A DNA stretch of 64,000 nucleotides. Source: Rhodospirillaceae bacterium (GTDB lineage: Bacteria > Pseudomonadota > Alphaproteobacteria > Dongiales > Dongiaceae). Numbering within the stretch: the stretch's first letter is position 1; the number at the start of each line of letters is the position of its first letter. Positions 33,566-42,538 of this stretch are shown here, in pieces. The DNA is taken from positions 682,001-746,000 of the forward strand of contig JADJQM010000002.1 of assembly GCA_016712715.1 (NCBI GenBank), written 5' to 3'. The notes under the pieces were generated by a model. That model was not told the DNA's origin, did not search any database, and saw only the letters and a program-made list of their open reading frames with translations. The translations under genes were made by a program, and so were the position numbers.

Positions 33566-36556
33566 ATGACGATGACGACAACGCCGCGGACGATGGCCGT
33601 CCCCATTGATCAGCAAGATGGGGATCAGCGCCGGGAGGATGAACGCGGGGAGGATCAACGCGGGGAATATCAACGCGGGGCAGAAGAGGCGATTCCGGCC
33701 TTCGGCCTGCCGCCTGGCGGCGAACTGGGCCGATTGATCCGCGCCAGGGAAATGGCGGGGGATTGGGGTCGGCATCCGCTCGGCGCCATCGCCACCTGGC
33801 CCCAAAGCCTCAAATGCGCGCTCGGCATCGTGCTGGCATCGCCGGTGCCGATGACCCTGATGTGGGGCGAGGCGGGCTGGCTGCTTTACAATGACGGCTA
33901 TGCCGCGATCGGCGGGCCCCGCCATCCCGCCATGCTGGGTCAATCCGTGCTGGTGGCCTGGCCGGAGGCGGCCGACTTCAACGGCCGGGTGCTGCGATCG
34001 GGACTTGCCGGCAGTTCGCAGAGTTTTCGCGACCAGCATTTTGTCCTGCGCCGAGCCGGCGCCGACGAGGATAGCTGGTTCAACCTCGACTATTCGCCCG
34101 TGCTGGATGAGAGCGGCCGGCCGGCAGGCGTCCTTGCCATCGTCACCGAGACCACCGAACGCCTGCGCACGGCGGCGGCCCTTGAGCGCGTCGAGCGGCG
34201 CTGGACGGGCCTGTTCGACCAAATGCAGGAAGGCTTCTTCATCGCCGAGGCTATCCGCAACGGGTCGGGCCGTCTCCTCGACATCCGCTTTCTCGACGTC
34301 AATCCGGCGTTCCAGACCCTGACCGGTGCCCTCGACGCGGTCGGGCGGACCTTGCACGAGGTCTTCCCCGGCACCGATACCGACATGGTGCTCGCACAAT
34401 ATGCCGAAGTGCTGGCCGGCACCCAGTCACGCCAGTTCGAGCTGTTCGACCCCAGCGCCGGCAACCGCTGGTTCGAGATGCGCGCCCGCGCCCTGGGCGA
34501 GGATCGCTTCGCCGCCCTCTTCATCGACATCACCGCGGACAAGCAAGTGGCGAGCGACCTCCTGAAGAGCGAGGGCGAATTCCGCACCCTGGCCGAGGCC
34601 GTGCCCAACCATGCCTGGGCCGCCGATGCCGAGGGGCGCCACAACTGGTTCAACCGGCGCACCTATGACTATGCCGGCGTCGAACCCGGTGCGCTCGATG
34701 GCGATGGCTGGCTCAGCATCATCCATCCGGAGGATGCGGTCGTGGCCGCCGCCGCCTGGCAGCAGGCCCAATTGACGAAATCGCTCTATCAGGTCGAGTT
34801 CCGCCTGCGTCGCGCCGACGGTGCCTATCGCTGGTTCCTGGCCCGTGCCCTGCCGGTACTGGCCAAGGAAGGGCGCGTGTTGCGCTGGATCGGCACCAAC
34901 ACCGATGTCGATGACCAGAAGACCGCGCAGGCCGCCTTGTCGCAGCTCAACGCGACGCTGGAAGAGCGCGTCGCCAAGGCCATGACCGCGCGGCGCCTGT
35001 GGGCCGACATCTTCGAGATGACCGGCGCGCCGATTGCCGCGATCGATCCCAATTTCTGCTTCATGGCGCTCAACTCGGCCCATGTCGAGAAGTTCGAGCG
35101 GCTCTATGGCGTCAGGCCCAAGGTCGGCGACAACATCCTCGATCTGCTGCAGCACCGGCCGGCCGACCGCGCCATCCTGCGCGAGCGCTGGAGCCGGGCT
35201 TTGGCCGGCGAGCATTTCACCCTGATCCACCAGCAGGATGCGGCCGTCGAGGGATCGCCCGCCTACCAGCTCACCTACAACGCGGTGCGCGACCGCAGCG
35301 GCGCCCTGACCGGGGCCTTTCAATACGCGCTCGACGTCACCGACCAGTTGCGCGACCAGGCGCGGCTGGCCGAGGCCGAGGCGCAGTTGCGCCAGGCGCA
35401 GAAGATGGAAGCGGTGGGCCAGCTCACCGGCGGCGTCGCCCATGATTTCAACAACATCCTGCAGGGCATCACCGGCGCCATGGAAATGGTGCGGCGTCGC
35501 ATCGCCAGCGGCAAGCTCGAGGGGATCGATCGCTTCCTCGACGGGGCGCTGCAATCGGCCCAGCGCGCGGCCGGCATCACGCAGCGGCTGCTGGCGTTTT
35601 CACGCCGCCAATCCCTCGACCCGAAGCCCATCGACGTCAACGCGCATATGACGGACATGCGGGAATTGCTGGGCCGTACGCTGGGCCCCAACATCGAATT
35701 GCAGACGCGCCTTGCCCCTGATCTGTGGCCGGCGGAATGCGATGCCAACCAGTTGGAAAGCGCCGTCCTCAACCTCGCCCTCAATGCGCGCGACGCCATG
35801 GAAGCGGGCGGCGAACTCATCATCGAGACGCGTAACGTGACGCTGGATGACGACGACGCGCGCAAAGAGGCCGATCTCGTTCCCGGCGACTATGTCGCGA
35901 TCTATGTCACCGACAGCGGGGTCGGCATGCCGCAGGATGTGATGGAGCGCGCCTTCGATCCCTTCTTCACGACAAAGCCGATCGGCCAGGGTACCGGCCT
36001 CGGCCTCTCCATGATCTACGGCTTTGCCAAGCAATCGCACGGCCATGTGGCCCTGATGAGCGCGCCGGGCGCCGGCACCACGGTCCAGCTCTATCTGCCG
36101 CGCAGCACGGCGGCACCCGGCAAGGCCGCCCCCTGGGCCCGGGTCCCGCCGGTGAGCCTGCCGGGCGCACCCGATGCCACGGGCCGCAAGGACGAGACGG
36201 TGCTGGTGGTGGAAGACGAACCCGCCATCCGCCTGCTGATCGGCGATCTGCTGCAGGAATTGGGCTACCGCGCCATCATCGTCGAGGATGGGCAGCAGGC
36301 CATTCCGATCCTGCGCTCGGATGCGCGCATCGACCTCCTCATCTCGGATGTCGGCCTGCCCGGCATGAATGGCCGCGAGGTGGCCGAGATCGGCCGCGCC
36401 GGCCGGCCGGATCTACCCGTGCTGTTCATGACCGGCTATGCAGAACATGCCGCCACGCGCGGCGGCTTCCTTGCCCCCGGCATGGACATGATCGCCAAGC
36501 CCTTCCCTCTCGAGGCGATGATGGCGAAGATCCGCGCCGGGATGGCGCGGAGCTAG
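33566..36556 (+). CDS. PAS-containing hybrid sensor histidine kinase with C-terminal receiver
   Basis: 996 aa from the ATG at 33566; the frame is open to 33440 with no conserved sequence. Order: a low-complexity charged stretch (15 bp DNA repeats), three or four PAS modules (for example FDQMQEGFFIAEAIRNGSG, RYFI-like core DGAYRWFLARALPVLAKEGR), the H-box GGVAHDFNNILQGITGAMEM with phospho-acceptor His626, ATPase with NLALNARDAMEAGGEL, DSGVGM and GTGLGLSMIYGF, then a receiver with Asp928 (LLISDVGLPGMNG). No membrane helix: cytoplasmic. HDFNN kinases of this class act with the free receiver encoded upstream. Confidence 0.92.
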   Translation: MTMTTTPRTMAVPIDQQDGDQRREDERGEDQRGEYQRGAEEAIPAFGLPPGGELGRLIRAREMAGDWGRHPLGAIATWPQSLKCALGIVLASPVPMTLMWGEAGWLLYNDGYAAIGGPRHPAMLGQSVLVAWPEAADFNGRVLRSGLAGSSQSFRDQHFVLRRAGADEDSWFNLDYSPVLDESGRPAGVLAIVTETTERLRTAAALERVERRWTGLFDQMQEGFFIAEAIRNGSGRLLDIRFLDVNPAFQTLTGALDAVGRTLHEVFPGTDTDMVLAQYAEVLAGTQSRQFELFDPSAGNRWFEMRARALGEDRFAALFIDITADKQVASDLLKSEGEFRTLAEAVPNHAWAADAEGRHNWFNRRTYDYAGVEPGALDGDGWLSIIHPEDAVVAAAAWQQAQLTKSLYQVEFRLRRADGAYRWFLARALPVLAKEGRVLRWIGTNTDVDDQKTAQAALSQLNATLEERVAKAMTARRLWADIFEMTGAPIAAIDPNFCFMALNSAHVEKFERLYGVRPKVGDNILDLLQHRPADRAILRERWSRALAGEHFTLIHQQDAAVEGSPAYQLTYNAVRDRSGALTGAFQYALDVTDQLRDQARLAEAEAQLRQAQKMEAVGQLTGGVAHDFNNILQGITGAMEMVRRRIASGKLEGIDRFLDGALQSAQRAAGITQRLLAFSRRQSLDPKPIDVNAHMTDMRELLGRTLGPNIELQTRLAPDLWPAECDANQLESAVLNLALNARDAMEAGGELIIETRNVTLDDDDARKEADLVPGDYVAIYVTDSGVGMPQDVMERAFDPFFTTKPIGQGTGLGLSMIYGFAKQSHGHVALMSAPGAGTTVQLYLPRSTAAPGKAAPWARVPPVSLPGAPDATGRKDETVLVVEDEPAIRLLIGDLLQELGYRAIIVEDGQQAIPILRSDARIDLLISDVGLPGMNGREVAEIGRAGRPDLPVLFMTGYAEHAATRGGFLAPGMDMIAKPFPLEAMMAKIRAGMARS
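33623..33682 (+). repeat. four tandem 15 bp units within the kinase gene
   Basis: Units GATCAGCGCCGGGAG, GATGAACGCGGGGAG, GATCAACGCGGGGAA and TATCAACGCGGGGCA follow each other in frame and encode a DQRRE/DERGE-like pentapeptide repeat near the N-terminus. Length variation would not break the frame. Confidence 0.75.
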
Positions 36557-36579
36557 GGGCTGTCACCTTTTGACGGAAA

Positions 36580-36603
36580 CCCCTCTCCCTTCAGGGGGAG
36601 GGG
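36580..36603. terminator. hairpin between convergent kinase and EEP genes
   Basis: CCCCTCTCCC and GGGGGAGGGG pair around TTCA (one G-T pair), 24 bp after the kinase stop. It can serve both convergent transcripts. The sequence resembles the GC-rich repeat cores at 22882 and 25217. Confidence 0.5.
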
Positions 36604-36614
36604 AATGGCGCAGT

Positions 36615-37586
36615 TCAGAATCCGATTTTTGCCACCGTGGCGCGGTGATCGGACGGCCAGGGGGTGACGACGATCTCGGCTGTCTCCGGCTTCTCGCCGA
36701 CGATGGCGGCGCTGATCACTTTCAAATCCTTGGCGCGGGCGAAGGCGAAATCGATGCGGTCGTGATGATCCTCGGGGTCGCTGGGCTCCGAGGTCGGCGT
36801 CCAGGTGTAAGCGGGCTTGGCCACGGGATCCGGGAACGCCGCGCGGTAGGTGTCGGTGAAGCCCGCTTCCTCAATGGCCGCCGTGGTTGGGAATCGGACC
36901 GGGATGGGATTGTGCCCGGCCTTCACCGTCTCCGCCGTCCAGTCGCGGAACGAGGGCTCGTTGAAATCGCCGAAGATGAAGGCGGCATCGGCCCCTTCCG
37001 CGCTTTTCAGATCCTCGAACAACAGCTTCAGGGCGGGGCCGCGCGTGTCGGTCGCGAATTTCACCGCCTCGGCCTCGGTCTTCAGGAAGGGGAAGGCGCC
37101 GTATTCGATGTTGAGCAATTGATAGGGCTGGTAGGGCGAATCATCGAGATGGATGTTGAAGGCATAGACCTTGCGGCCATCGACATCGAGCACCACGCCG
37201 AGATCGTTGGGGGTCGCCTGCCCTATCGGATAGCGGCTGATGATGGCATTGGCCCAGAGCGCGTCATTGACCTTGGTCTGGTCGTAATAGTGATAGCCGA
37301 GCGCCGTTGCGATGGCTTTGGCCACACTCTCGCCGGCCGGCGGGCAGACATCGGCGGTGCAGGGATCGGCCTCGAGCCGCGTTTCCTGGATGCCGATGAT
37401 ATCGGCGCCGGCGGCCTTGATCACCGCCACCGTCTCGTCGATCGGCTTCTGCTCATTGCCGCCACCGCCCCAGACATTGTAGCTCATGATGGTGAGCTCG
37501 GTTTCGGCCGAGGCCGGCGAGATGGCGGCGGCAAGGCCCAGTGGGAATGAGAGTGCGAGTACGGCCGGCAGAAGTGTGAAACGCAT
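36615..37586 (-). CDS. secreted endonuclease/exonuclease/phosphatase (EEP) family hydrolase
   Basis: 323 aa. A clear signal peptide (MRFTLLPAVLALSFPLGLAA, cleavage near ASA-ET). EEP motifs in order: IMSYNVWGGGGNE (Asn), DIIGIQETRL (catalytic Glu), NIHLDDSPYQPYQL, FIFGDFNEPSF (Asp, Asn), HHDRIDFAFA and the terminal WPSDHRATVAKIGF (Asp-His). All core residues present, so an active metal-dependent phosphodiesterase or phosphatase acting outside the cytoplasm. Substrate not predictable. Confidence 0.88.
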   Translation of the reverse strand: MRFTLLPAVLALSFPLGLAAAISPASAETELTIMSYNVWGGGGNEQKPIDETVAVIKAAGADIIGIQETRLEADPCTADVCPPAGESVAKAIATALGYHYYDQTKVNDALWANAIISRYPIGQATPNDLGVVLDVDGRKVYAFNIHLDDSPYQPYQLLNIEYGAFPFLKTEAEAVKFATDTRGPALKLLFEDLKSAEGADAAFIFGDFNEPSFRDWTAETVKAGHNPIPVRFPTTAAIEEAGFTDTYRAAFPDPVAKPAYTWTPTSEPSDPEDHHDRIDFAFARAKDLKVISAAIVGEKPETAEIVVTPWPSDHRATVAKIGF

Positions 37587-37799
37587 GGTGGATCCCCCCG
37601 ATGTGTTGGATATCGATGAACAGCCCTAGCAGATCGATGTTGCAATTGTCGGACGCTAGCACGGGATAAAAGCGCCTGTCCCGGGCTGCGTCGGGGTCGT
37701 TAGCACTCGTGCGATCCATTGGCGGATCTGGGATATTGTCGATCCACGTACCAAGGCATAGGCTTTTGACTTGGGGGTCGATTTCAGCCTGGGGTTCAG

Positions 37800-38561
37800 A
37801 TGCGCCTGCTTGTCCGTGTCGTGCGATATGCTTTGCTGCTGATGGCGATGTTGGTGGCAGCACTCTCGCCTGCTCTCGCCGAGCCGCGCCTCGCCCTGGT
37901 CATCGCCAACGGTGCCTATGAGGATGGCTTGCCGCAGCTCGCCAACCCGGTCCCTGACGGCAAGCTCATCACGGCCACGCTGGAGAAGACCGGCTTCACC
38001 GTGACGCTAGTCAGCGATGTCGACCAGCAGGAGATGACGCGCGCCATCGCACAGTTTGGCGATGCGCTGGGGAAGGCAGGCCCCACCACCACCGGCCTTT
38101 TCTATTATGTCGGTGGCGGCGCACAGGTCGACGGGCATGACTATCTGGTGCCGCTCCATACGGCGATCCTGCAGGAGGCTGACTTCGGGATCAACACGAT
38201 CTCCGCCGAAACCGTCCTGAACCAGATGGCGCATGCCGGCATCAGCACCGGAATTGTGATCCTCGATGCGAACCGCGACAACCCGTTCGGCAGGAGCATC
38301 GGCCGGAGAACAGCGGATGCGCCACCAGGATTCTTCATCGCCTATTCGACGGCGCCGGGGGGATTTGCAAGGCAGAGCGATGGCTTGAATTCGCCCTATG
38401 CCGAGGCGCTGGCGGCCGAGATGGTGAAGCCGGGCCAGATGATTGAGGAAGTCTTTCGCCATGTGCGCAATCGCGTCATGGAGGCCACATCCGAGAACCA
38501 ACTGCCCTGGGAGTCCTCGTCTCTGACGAACGCCTTCTATTTTGTCGGTGCCGATGGCTAG
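37800..38561 (+). CDS. caspase-fold (peptidase C14) protein lacking the catalytic His and Cys
   Basis: 253 aa. A signal-peptide-like N-terminus (ALLLMAMLVAALSPALAEP) is followed by a caspase-like domain: RLALVIANGAYEDGLPQLAN, LEKTGFTVTLVSDVDQQEM, TGLFYYVGGGAQVDGHDYLV, IVILDANRDNPFGRSIGRR, then LPWESSSLTNAFYFVG. The active family reads FYYAGHGxQVDG and LDACRDNP; here the His is Gly106 and the Cys is Asn158. Every other landmark, including the Asp before the Cys site, is kept. It should be catalytically dead, a pseudo-protease. It is complete and in frame, so not simply decayed. Confidence 0.85.
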   Translation: MRLLVRVVRYALLLMAMLVAALSPALAEPRLALVIANGAYEDGLPQLANPVPDGKLITATLEKTGFTVTLVSDVDQQEMTRAIAQFGDALGKAGPTTTGLFYYVGGGAQVDGHDYLVPLHTAILQEADFGINTISAETVLNQMAHAGISTGIVILDANRDNPFGRSIGRRTADAPPGFFIAYSTAPGGFARQSDGLNSPYAEALAAEMVKPGQMIEEVFRHVRNRVMEATSENQLPWESSSLTNAFYFVGADG

Positions 38562-38714
38562 CGGCACTCCGCAGGTGGGAACCAATCCCGTTCACGGCGC
38601 CGATAAGATGATCCGCCCCTGACATTCTCCTGTTTCCGGACAGGCGATTTCATCGCCCACCCCGCGCGCGCTGGTCTATGCTGTGGGCGGGCGCCACCAG
38701 CCAGATCCAGGATC

Positions 38715-39167
38715 ATGCCACCACTTCCCAGTCTCGATGGTTTGCAGCTGATATGGGATGAGCTGTGCGGCGGCAACGCGCTGCCACCGCACAGTGCCTT
38801 CGGGCCTGAAATCCTCAAGCCCTGGCTCAGCCATCTTGCCATTGTCGAAGTGCATCAAGGCCCGAGGCGCTTCTACTATCGCCTGGCCGGCAGTGTACTC
38901 GAGGACCGCTTCGGGATCGACTTCACCGGCCGCTGGCTGGAGGATCTGCGCATTCCCGGCAGTCCGGGCTATTGGGAACAGCATTATGCGGCGGTGGCGC
39001 AAACGCGCCGGCCGCAGCAGGGCAGCGTTGCGCATTTCGATCCGCGCTTCAATCAGAAGGTCTGCAATTGGCTGATGCTGCCGCTGCTGCCCGATCTCAA
39101 ACCGCGCGGTGGGCCGGGGCCGCTCGATCTTGTCATCCTCGTCGCCGTGGCCTTCGCCAAGGCGTAA
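38715..39167 (+). CDS. PAS domain protein (PAS_5 type)
   Basis: 150 aa. LQLIWDELCGGNALPPHSAF, WLSHLAIVEVHQGPRRFYYR, LAGSVLEDRFGIDFTGRWLE, then a terminal LVILVAVAFAKA strand reproduce the PAS_5 layout. Stand-alone; adjacent genes give no hint of partner. Convergent with the SDR gene (12 bp). Confidence 0.72.
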   Translation: MPPLPSLDGLQLIWDELCGGNALPPHSAFGPEILKPWLSHLAIVEVHQGPRRFYYRLAGSVLEDRFGIDFTGRWLEDLRIPGSPGYWEQHYAAVAQTRRPQQGSVAHFDPRFNQKVCNWLMLPLLPDLKPRGGPGPLDLVILVAVAFAKA

Positions 39168-39179
39168 GCAGGGCGCGCG

Positions 39180-39902
39180 CTATCCCTTGGCGCGCAAAGA
39201 CGAACGGCCGCCATCGATGCCGATCACCTGGCCGCTGATCCAGCCGCTCTCCGGTGAGAGCAGCAAGGCCGCCATGGCGGCGATGTCATCGGGTGTGCCC
39301 AGGCGCTGCAGGGCATGCATGGCTGAGATGGCGTCCGCCATCTGCGCATTGGCAAGCAGCGGCTCGGCCAATGCCGTGCGGGTGAGCGAGGGGGCGATGC
39401 AATTGACGCGGATGCGGGGTGCGAGTTCAGCCGCCAGCGACCGGGTCAATCCCTCGACGGCGCCCTTCGCCATGGCGATGGCGGCATGGTTGGGGAAACC
39501 CTGGGCCACGGCCACGGTCGAGAAGAGCAGGATCGCGGCATCGCCCGCTTGCCTGAGGGCCGGCAAGGCGGCCTGGATGGAAAGGGCCGCCCCCAGCGCG
39601 TTGAGGCGGTAGGCCGCCAGCATGTCGTCGGGGCTGAGGCGTGCCAATGGCTTCAGGTTGATCGAGCCCACGGCATAAGCGAGCCCATCCAACGGCCCCT
39701 CGATGGCGCCAATGCAGGCCTGGATCGCCGCGGGGTCGGTCACGTCGCAGAGGCTGTGGCCGGCGCCAAGCTCCCCGGCCAGCGCGCCGAGGCGCTGTTC
39801 GTCCCGGGCGACGAGATGGAGCTTGCGCCCGGCCGAGGCCAGCCTGCGCGCAAGGGCCGCGCCGATGCCGCCGGTGCCGCCGAAGATGAGGGTGGTGCCC
39901 AT
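39180..39902 (-). CDS. SDR family oxidoreductase with an atypical active site
   Basis: 240 aa. N-terminal TGGIGAA nucleotide loop (LIFGGTGGIGAALARRLASA), CDVTD, the AYAVGSINL equivalent of NAG and a C-terminal GWISGQVIGIDGG are standard for SDRs. The catalytic block reads STVAVAQGFPNHAAIAMAKG: the Lys is present but the position four before it, normally Tyr, is Ile. This variant may bind NAD(P) without classical chemistry or use another residue. Substrate unknown. Confidence 0.82.
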   Translation of the reverse strand: MGTTLIFGGTGGIGAALARRLASAGRKLHLVARDEQRLGALAGELGAGHSLCDVTDPAAIQACIGAIEGPLDGLAYAVGSINLKPLARLSPDDMLAAYRLNALGAALSIQAALPALRQAGDAAILLFSTVAVAQGFPNHAAIAMAKGAVEGLTRSLAAELAPRIRVNCIAPSLTRTALAEPLLANAQMADAISAMHALQRLGTPDDIAAMAALLLSPESGWISGQVIGIDGGRSSLRAKG

Positions 39903-40022
39903 GATGCCGCCTCTCCTGTTCCGATCTGGTCCTGTGCTCGATACGGGATGGCGGCGGGATCAGTTCAGGGCCCGCGCCGGCAGCGCATTTATGCTGCGCA
40001 GCAAATATGTTATATCAATGGG

Positions 40023-41036
40023 TTAGTCGTAGCTGAGCGGCGTCGCCTTGCCGCGGAAGACATGATAGCTCAAGGCCGAATAGGCGATGATCGCCGGCAG
40101 CACGAACAGGGCGCCGAAGAGGATGACCAGCAGGCTTTCGGGGGCGCTCGCTGCCTGGAAGAGGGTGAGCTGGTCGGGCACGACATAGGGATAGAAGGAA
40201 TAGGCGAGGCCCGCGAAGGCGAGCGCGAAGAGGCCCGTCACCGCGATGAAGGGCAGGCGGCACCAGCGGTCGGCGGCATCGGGCAGGTTGCGCAGGAGCA
40301 CGGTGAGGCCGATGAAGATGATGGCGGAGCCGATGGGGAGGGGGGCCAGCACCAGGATGGCGGGACCGCCGAACCATTTCTCGAAGATGCGGGGGCTGAC
40401 CAAAGGCGAGGCGACCGAGATCGCTCCCATGCCGATGGCGGCGAAGATGAGTGCCCGCCGGGCCCAGGCGATGGCGCGGTGCTGCAGCGGCCCTTCCATC
40501 TTGATGATGAGCCAGCAGGCACCGACCAGCATGTAGCCGGCGACGAGGCAGATCGCGGTGAGGAACCCGAAGGCGATGGCGGCCGCATCCTGGCGGAGAC
40601 CCATGATATAGACGCCCAGCATGTAGCCCTGGGTGAGGGCGGTCATCAGCGAGCCCAGGATGAACACCTGGCTCCAGCGGCGCTTGGCGCGCCCCTCCGA
40701 CTTCGCGCGGAATTCAAAGGCGACACCGCGCAGGATGAGGCCGATCAGCATGAGCGCCACCGGCAGATAGAGGGCGCCGAGGATGATGCCGTGGGCCGCC
40801 GGGAAGGCCACCAGCAGCAGCCCCACCGCCAGCACCAGCCAGGTCTCGTTGGCGTCCCAGAACGGCCCGATCGAGGCCATCATGCGGTCCTGTTCACCGT
40901 CATCGGCCAGCGCGAACAGCATGCCGATGCCGAGATCGAAACCATCGAGCACGACATAGATGAGGATCGAGAGGCCCATGAGGCCGGCAAAGGCCAGTGG
41001 CAGCCAGATCCGGGGATCGCCGAAGAGATCGAGCAT
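40023..41036 (-). CDS. cydB: cytochrome bd-type ubiquinol oxidase subunit II (CydB/CioB)
   Basis: Membrane subunit of the terminal quinol oxidase. 337 aa from the ATG at 41034-41036 (MLDLFGDPRIWLPLAFAGLM). Typical landmarks: VVLDGFDLGIGML, FWDANETWLVLAVGLLLVAF, LRGVAFEFR and the C-terminal YPYVVPDQLTLFQAASAPES. About eight to nine hydrophobic helices. Four bp after cydA. No small CydX-like frame was noticed immediately downstream. Confidence 0.94.
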   Translation of the reverse strand: MLDLFGDPRIWLPLAFAGLMGLSILIYVVLDGFDLGIGMLFALADDGEQDRMMASIGPFWDANETWLVLAVGLLLVAFPAAHGIILGALYLPVALMLIGLILRGVAFEFRAKSEGRAKRRWSQVFILGSLMTALTQGYMLGVYIMGLRQDAAAIAFGFLTAICLVAGYMLVGACWLIIKMEGPLQHRAIAWARRALIFAAIGMGAISVASPLVSPRIFEKWFGGPAILVLAPLPIGSAIIFIGLTVLLRNLPDAADRWCRLPFIAVTGLFALAFAGLAYSFYPYVVPDQLTLFQAASAPESLLVILFGALFVLPAIIAYSALSYHVFRGKATPLSYD

Positions 41037-41040
41037 GTGC

Positions 41041-42408
41041 CTACTCCGCCGCGGCGAATGTGCCGGCTTCGACCGGCGCATCGGGTGAGGGTTTCTGACC
41101 CCGCGCGGCCTTGCGCGCAAGGTTGGTGATGACGCCCATATAGGCGACGATGAGGACCGTATAGACGATGAGATAGAGGGCGAGACTGAGGCCGATCATC
41201 GGTGCCGGCACGGCGCTCGCCGCATCGGCGGTGCGCAGGATGCCGCTGACGAGGTAGGGCTGGCGGCCGATCTCGGTCACGTACCAGCCGGCGATGGTTG
41301 CCACCCAGCCGGAAAAGGTCATGGCGATGAGGGTGCGCTGCAGATAACGCGGCAGCTCGCGCCCGCGCCACAGGAAAAAGGCCGCCACCCAGGACACCGC
41401 CAGCATGAGGAGGCCGAGGCCGACCATGATGCGGAAGGCGAAGAACAGGGGGAGGACCGGCGGATGCTCGCCGGCAAAGTCGTTGAGGCCGGGCACCACG
41501 CCCTCGGCGCCATGACGCAGGATCCAGCTCGCACCATTGGGAATGGCGATCTCGAAATGGTTCTGACGCGTCTCGATATCGGGCCAGGCGAAGAGCAGCA
41601 GCGGCACATGGCTGCTGGTCTGCCAATTGCCTTCCATCGCCGCCACTTTCTGCGGCTGGTGTTCGAGCGTGTTGAGGCCATGGAGGTCGCCGGCCGCGAT
41701 CTGCAGCGGGATGAGGAGGGCGGCGAGATAGACGCCGGTCTTCAGCCCCGCCTTGAGATCGTCGGAGCGCTCGCCCCAGAACCAGCGCAGCGCCGAGACG
41801 CCGCTGATCAGGAATGCCGCCGTGAGGCCGGAGGCGAGCAGCATATGCGCGAGGCGATAGGGGAAGGAGGGATTGAAGACGATGGCCCACCAATCCTCGG
41901 CATGGGCGACGCCGTTGATCATCACGTGGCCGGTCGGCGTCTGCATCCAGGAATTCAGCGCGATGATCCAGAAGGCCGACATGGTGGTGCCGAAGGCCAC
42001 CAGGAAGGTGGCGAGCGTGTGCACGCAATTGGGCACGCGGCGGAAGCCGAACAGCATGATGCCGAGGAAGACCGCTTCGAGGAAGAAGGCGGTCATCACC
42101 TCATAGGCGAGCAGCGGACCGGCGATATTGCCGACCGTCTCCATATAGCCCGGCCAGTTGGTGCCGAACTGGAAGCTCATGGTGATGCCGGAGACGACCC
42201 CCATGGCGAAGGAGAGGGCAAAAACCTTGATCCAGAAACGATAGGCGAGAATCCAGCGATCGTCGGTGGGATCGCTACGCCGCAGGTGGTCATGGCGCAG
42301 CTTGAAATAGAGCAGCACCCAGCCCAGGGCGATGGTGATGGTGGGAAAGAGAATGTGGAACGAGATGTTCGCCGCGAATTGCAGCCGGGCCAGAATGATG
42401 GCGTCCAT
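41041..42408 (-). CDS. cydA: cytochrome bd-type ubiquinol oxidase subunit I (CydA/CioA)
   Basis: Heme-bearing catalytic subunit. 455 aa from the ATG at 42406-42408. LQFAANISFHILFPTITIAL carries the heme b595 His; GYMETVGNIAGPLLAYEVMT, FWIIALNSWMQTPTGH and AGWYVTEIGRQPYLVSG are family blocks. The loop before GRQP is short, which together with the CydB type suggests the cyanide-insensitive (CIO) branch. GAAG precedes the start at a normal distance. Operon with cydB. Confidence 0.95.
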   Translation of the reverse strand: MDAIILARLQFAANISFHILFPTITIALGWVLLYFKLRHDHLRRSDPTDDRWILAYRFWIKVFALSFAMGVVSGITMSFQFGTNWPGYMETVGNIAGPLLAYEVMTAFFLEAVFLGIMLFGFRRVPNCVHTLATFLVAFGTTMSAFWIIALNSWMQTPTGHVMINGVAHAEDWWAIVFNPSFPYRLAHMLLASGLTAAFLISGVSALRWFWGERSDDLKAGLKTGVYLAALLIPLQIAAGDLHGLNTLEHQPQKVAAMEGNWQTSSHVPLLLFAWPDIETRQNHFEIAIPNGASWILRHGAEGVVPGLNDFAGEHPPVLPLFFAFRIMVGLGLLMLAVSWVAAFFLWRGRELPRYLQRTLIAMTFSGWVATIAGWYVTEIGRQPYLVSGILRTADAASAVPAPMIGLSLALYLIVYTVLIVAYMGVITNLARKAARGQKPSPDAPVEAGTFAAAE

Positions 42409-42538
42409 GATCTTCGCCTCCTGCGGCCGCAACCGGCGGCACGACAAAATCTGGAATCACTCTAATCGGCAATCATCGCGAAGCCCAACCGGCATTTGGC
42501 CGCATGCGGCGCAAACGCCCACAACTGAAGTCGGGATA

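Noticed and set aside
36570..37550. 326-codon plus-strand frame
   Set aside because: Antisense of the EEP hydrolase, which has signal peptide and catalytic motifs.
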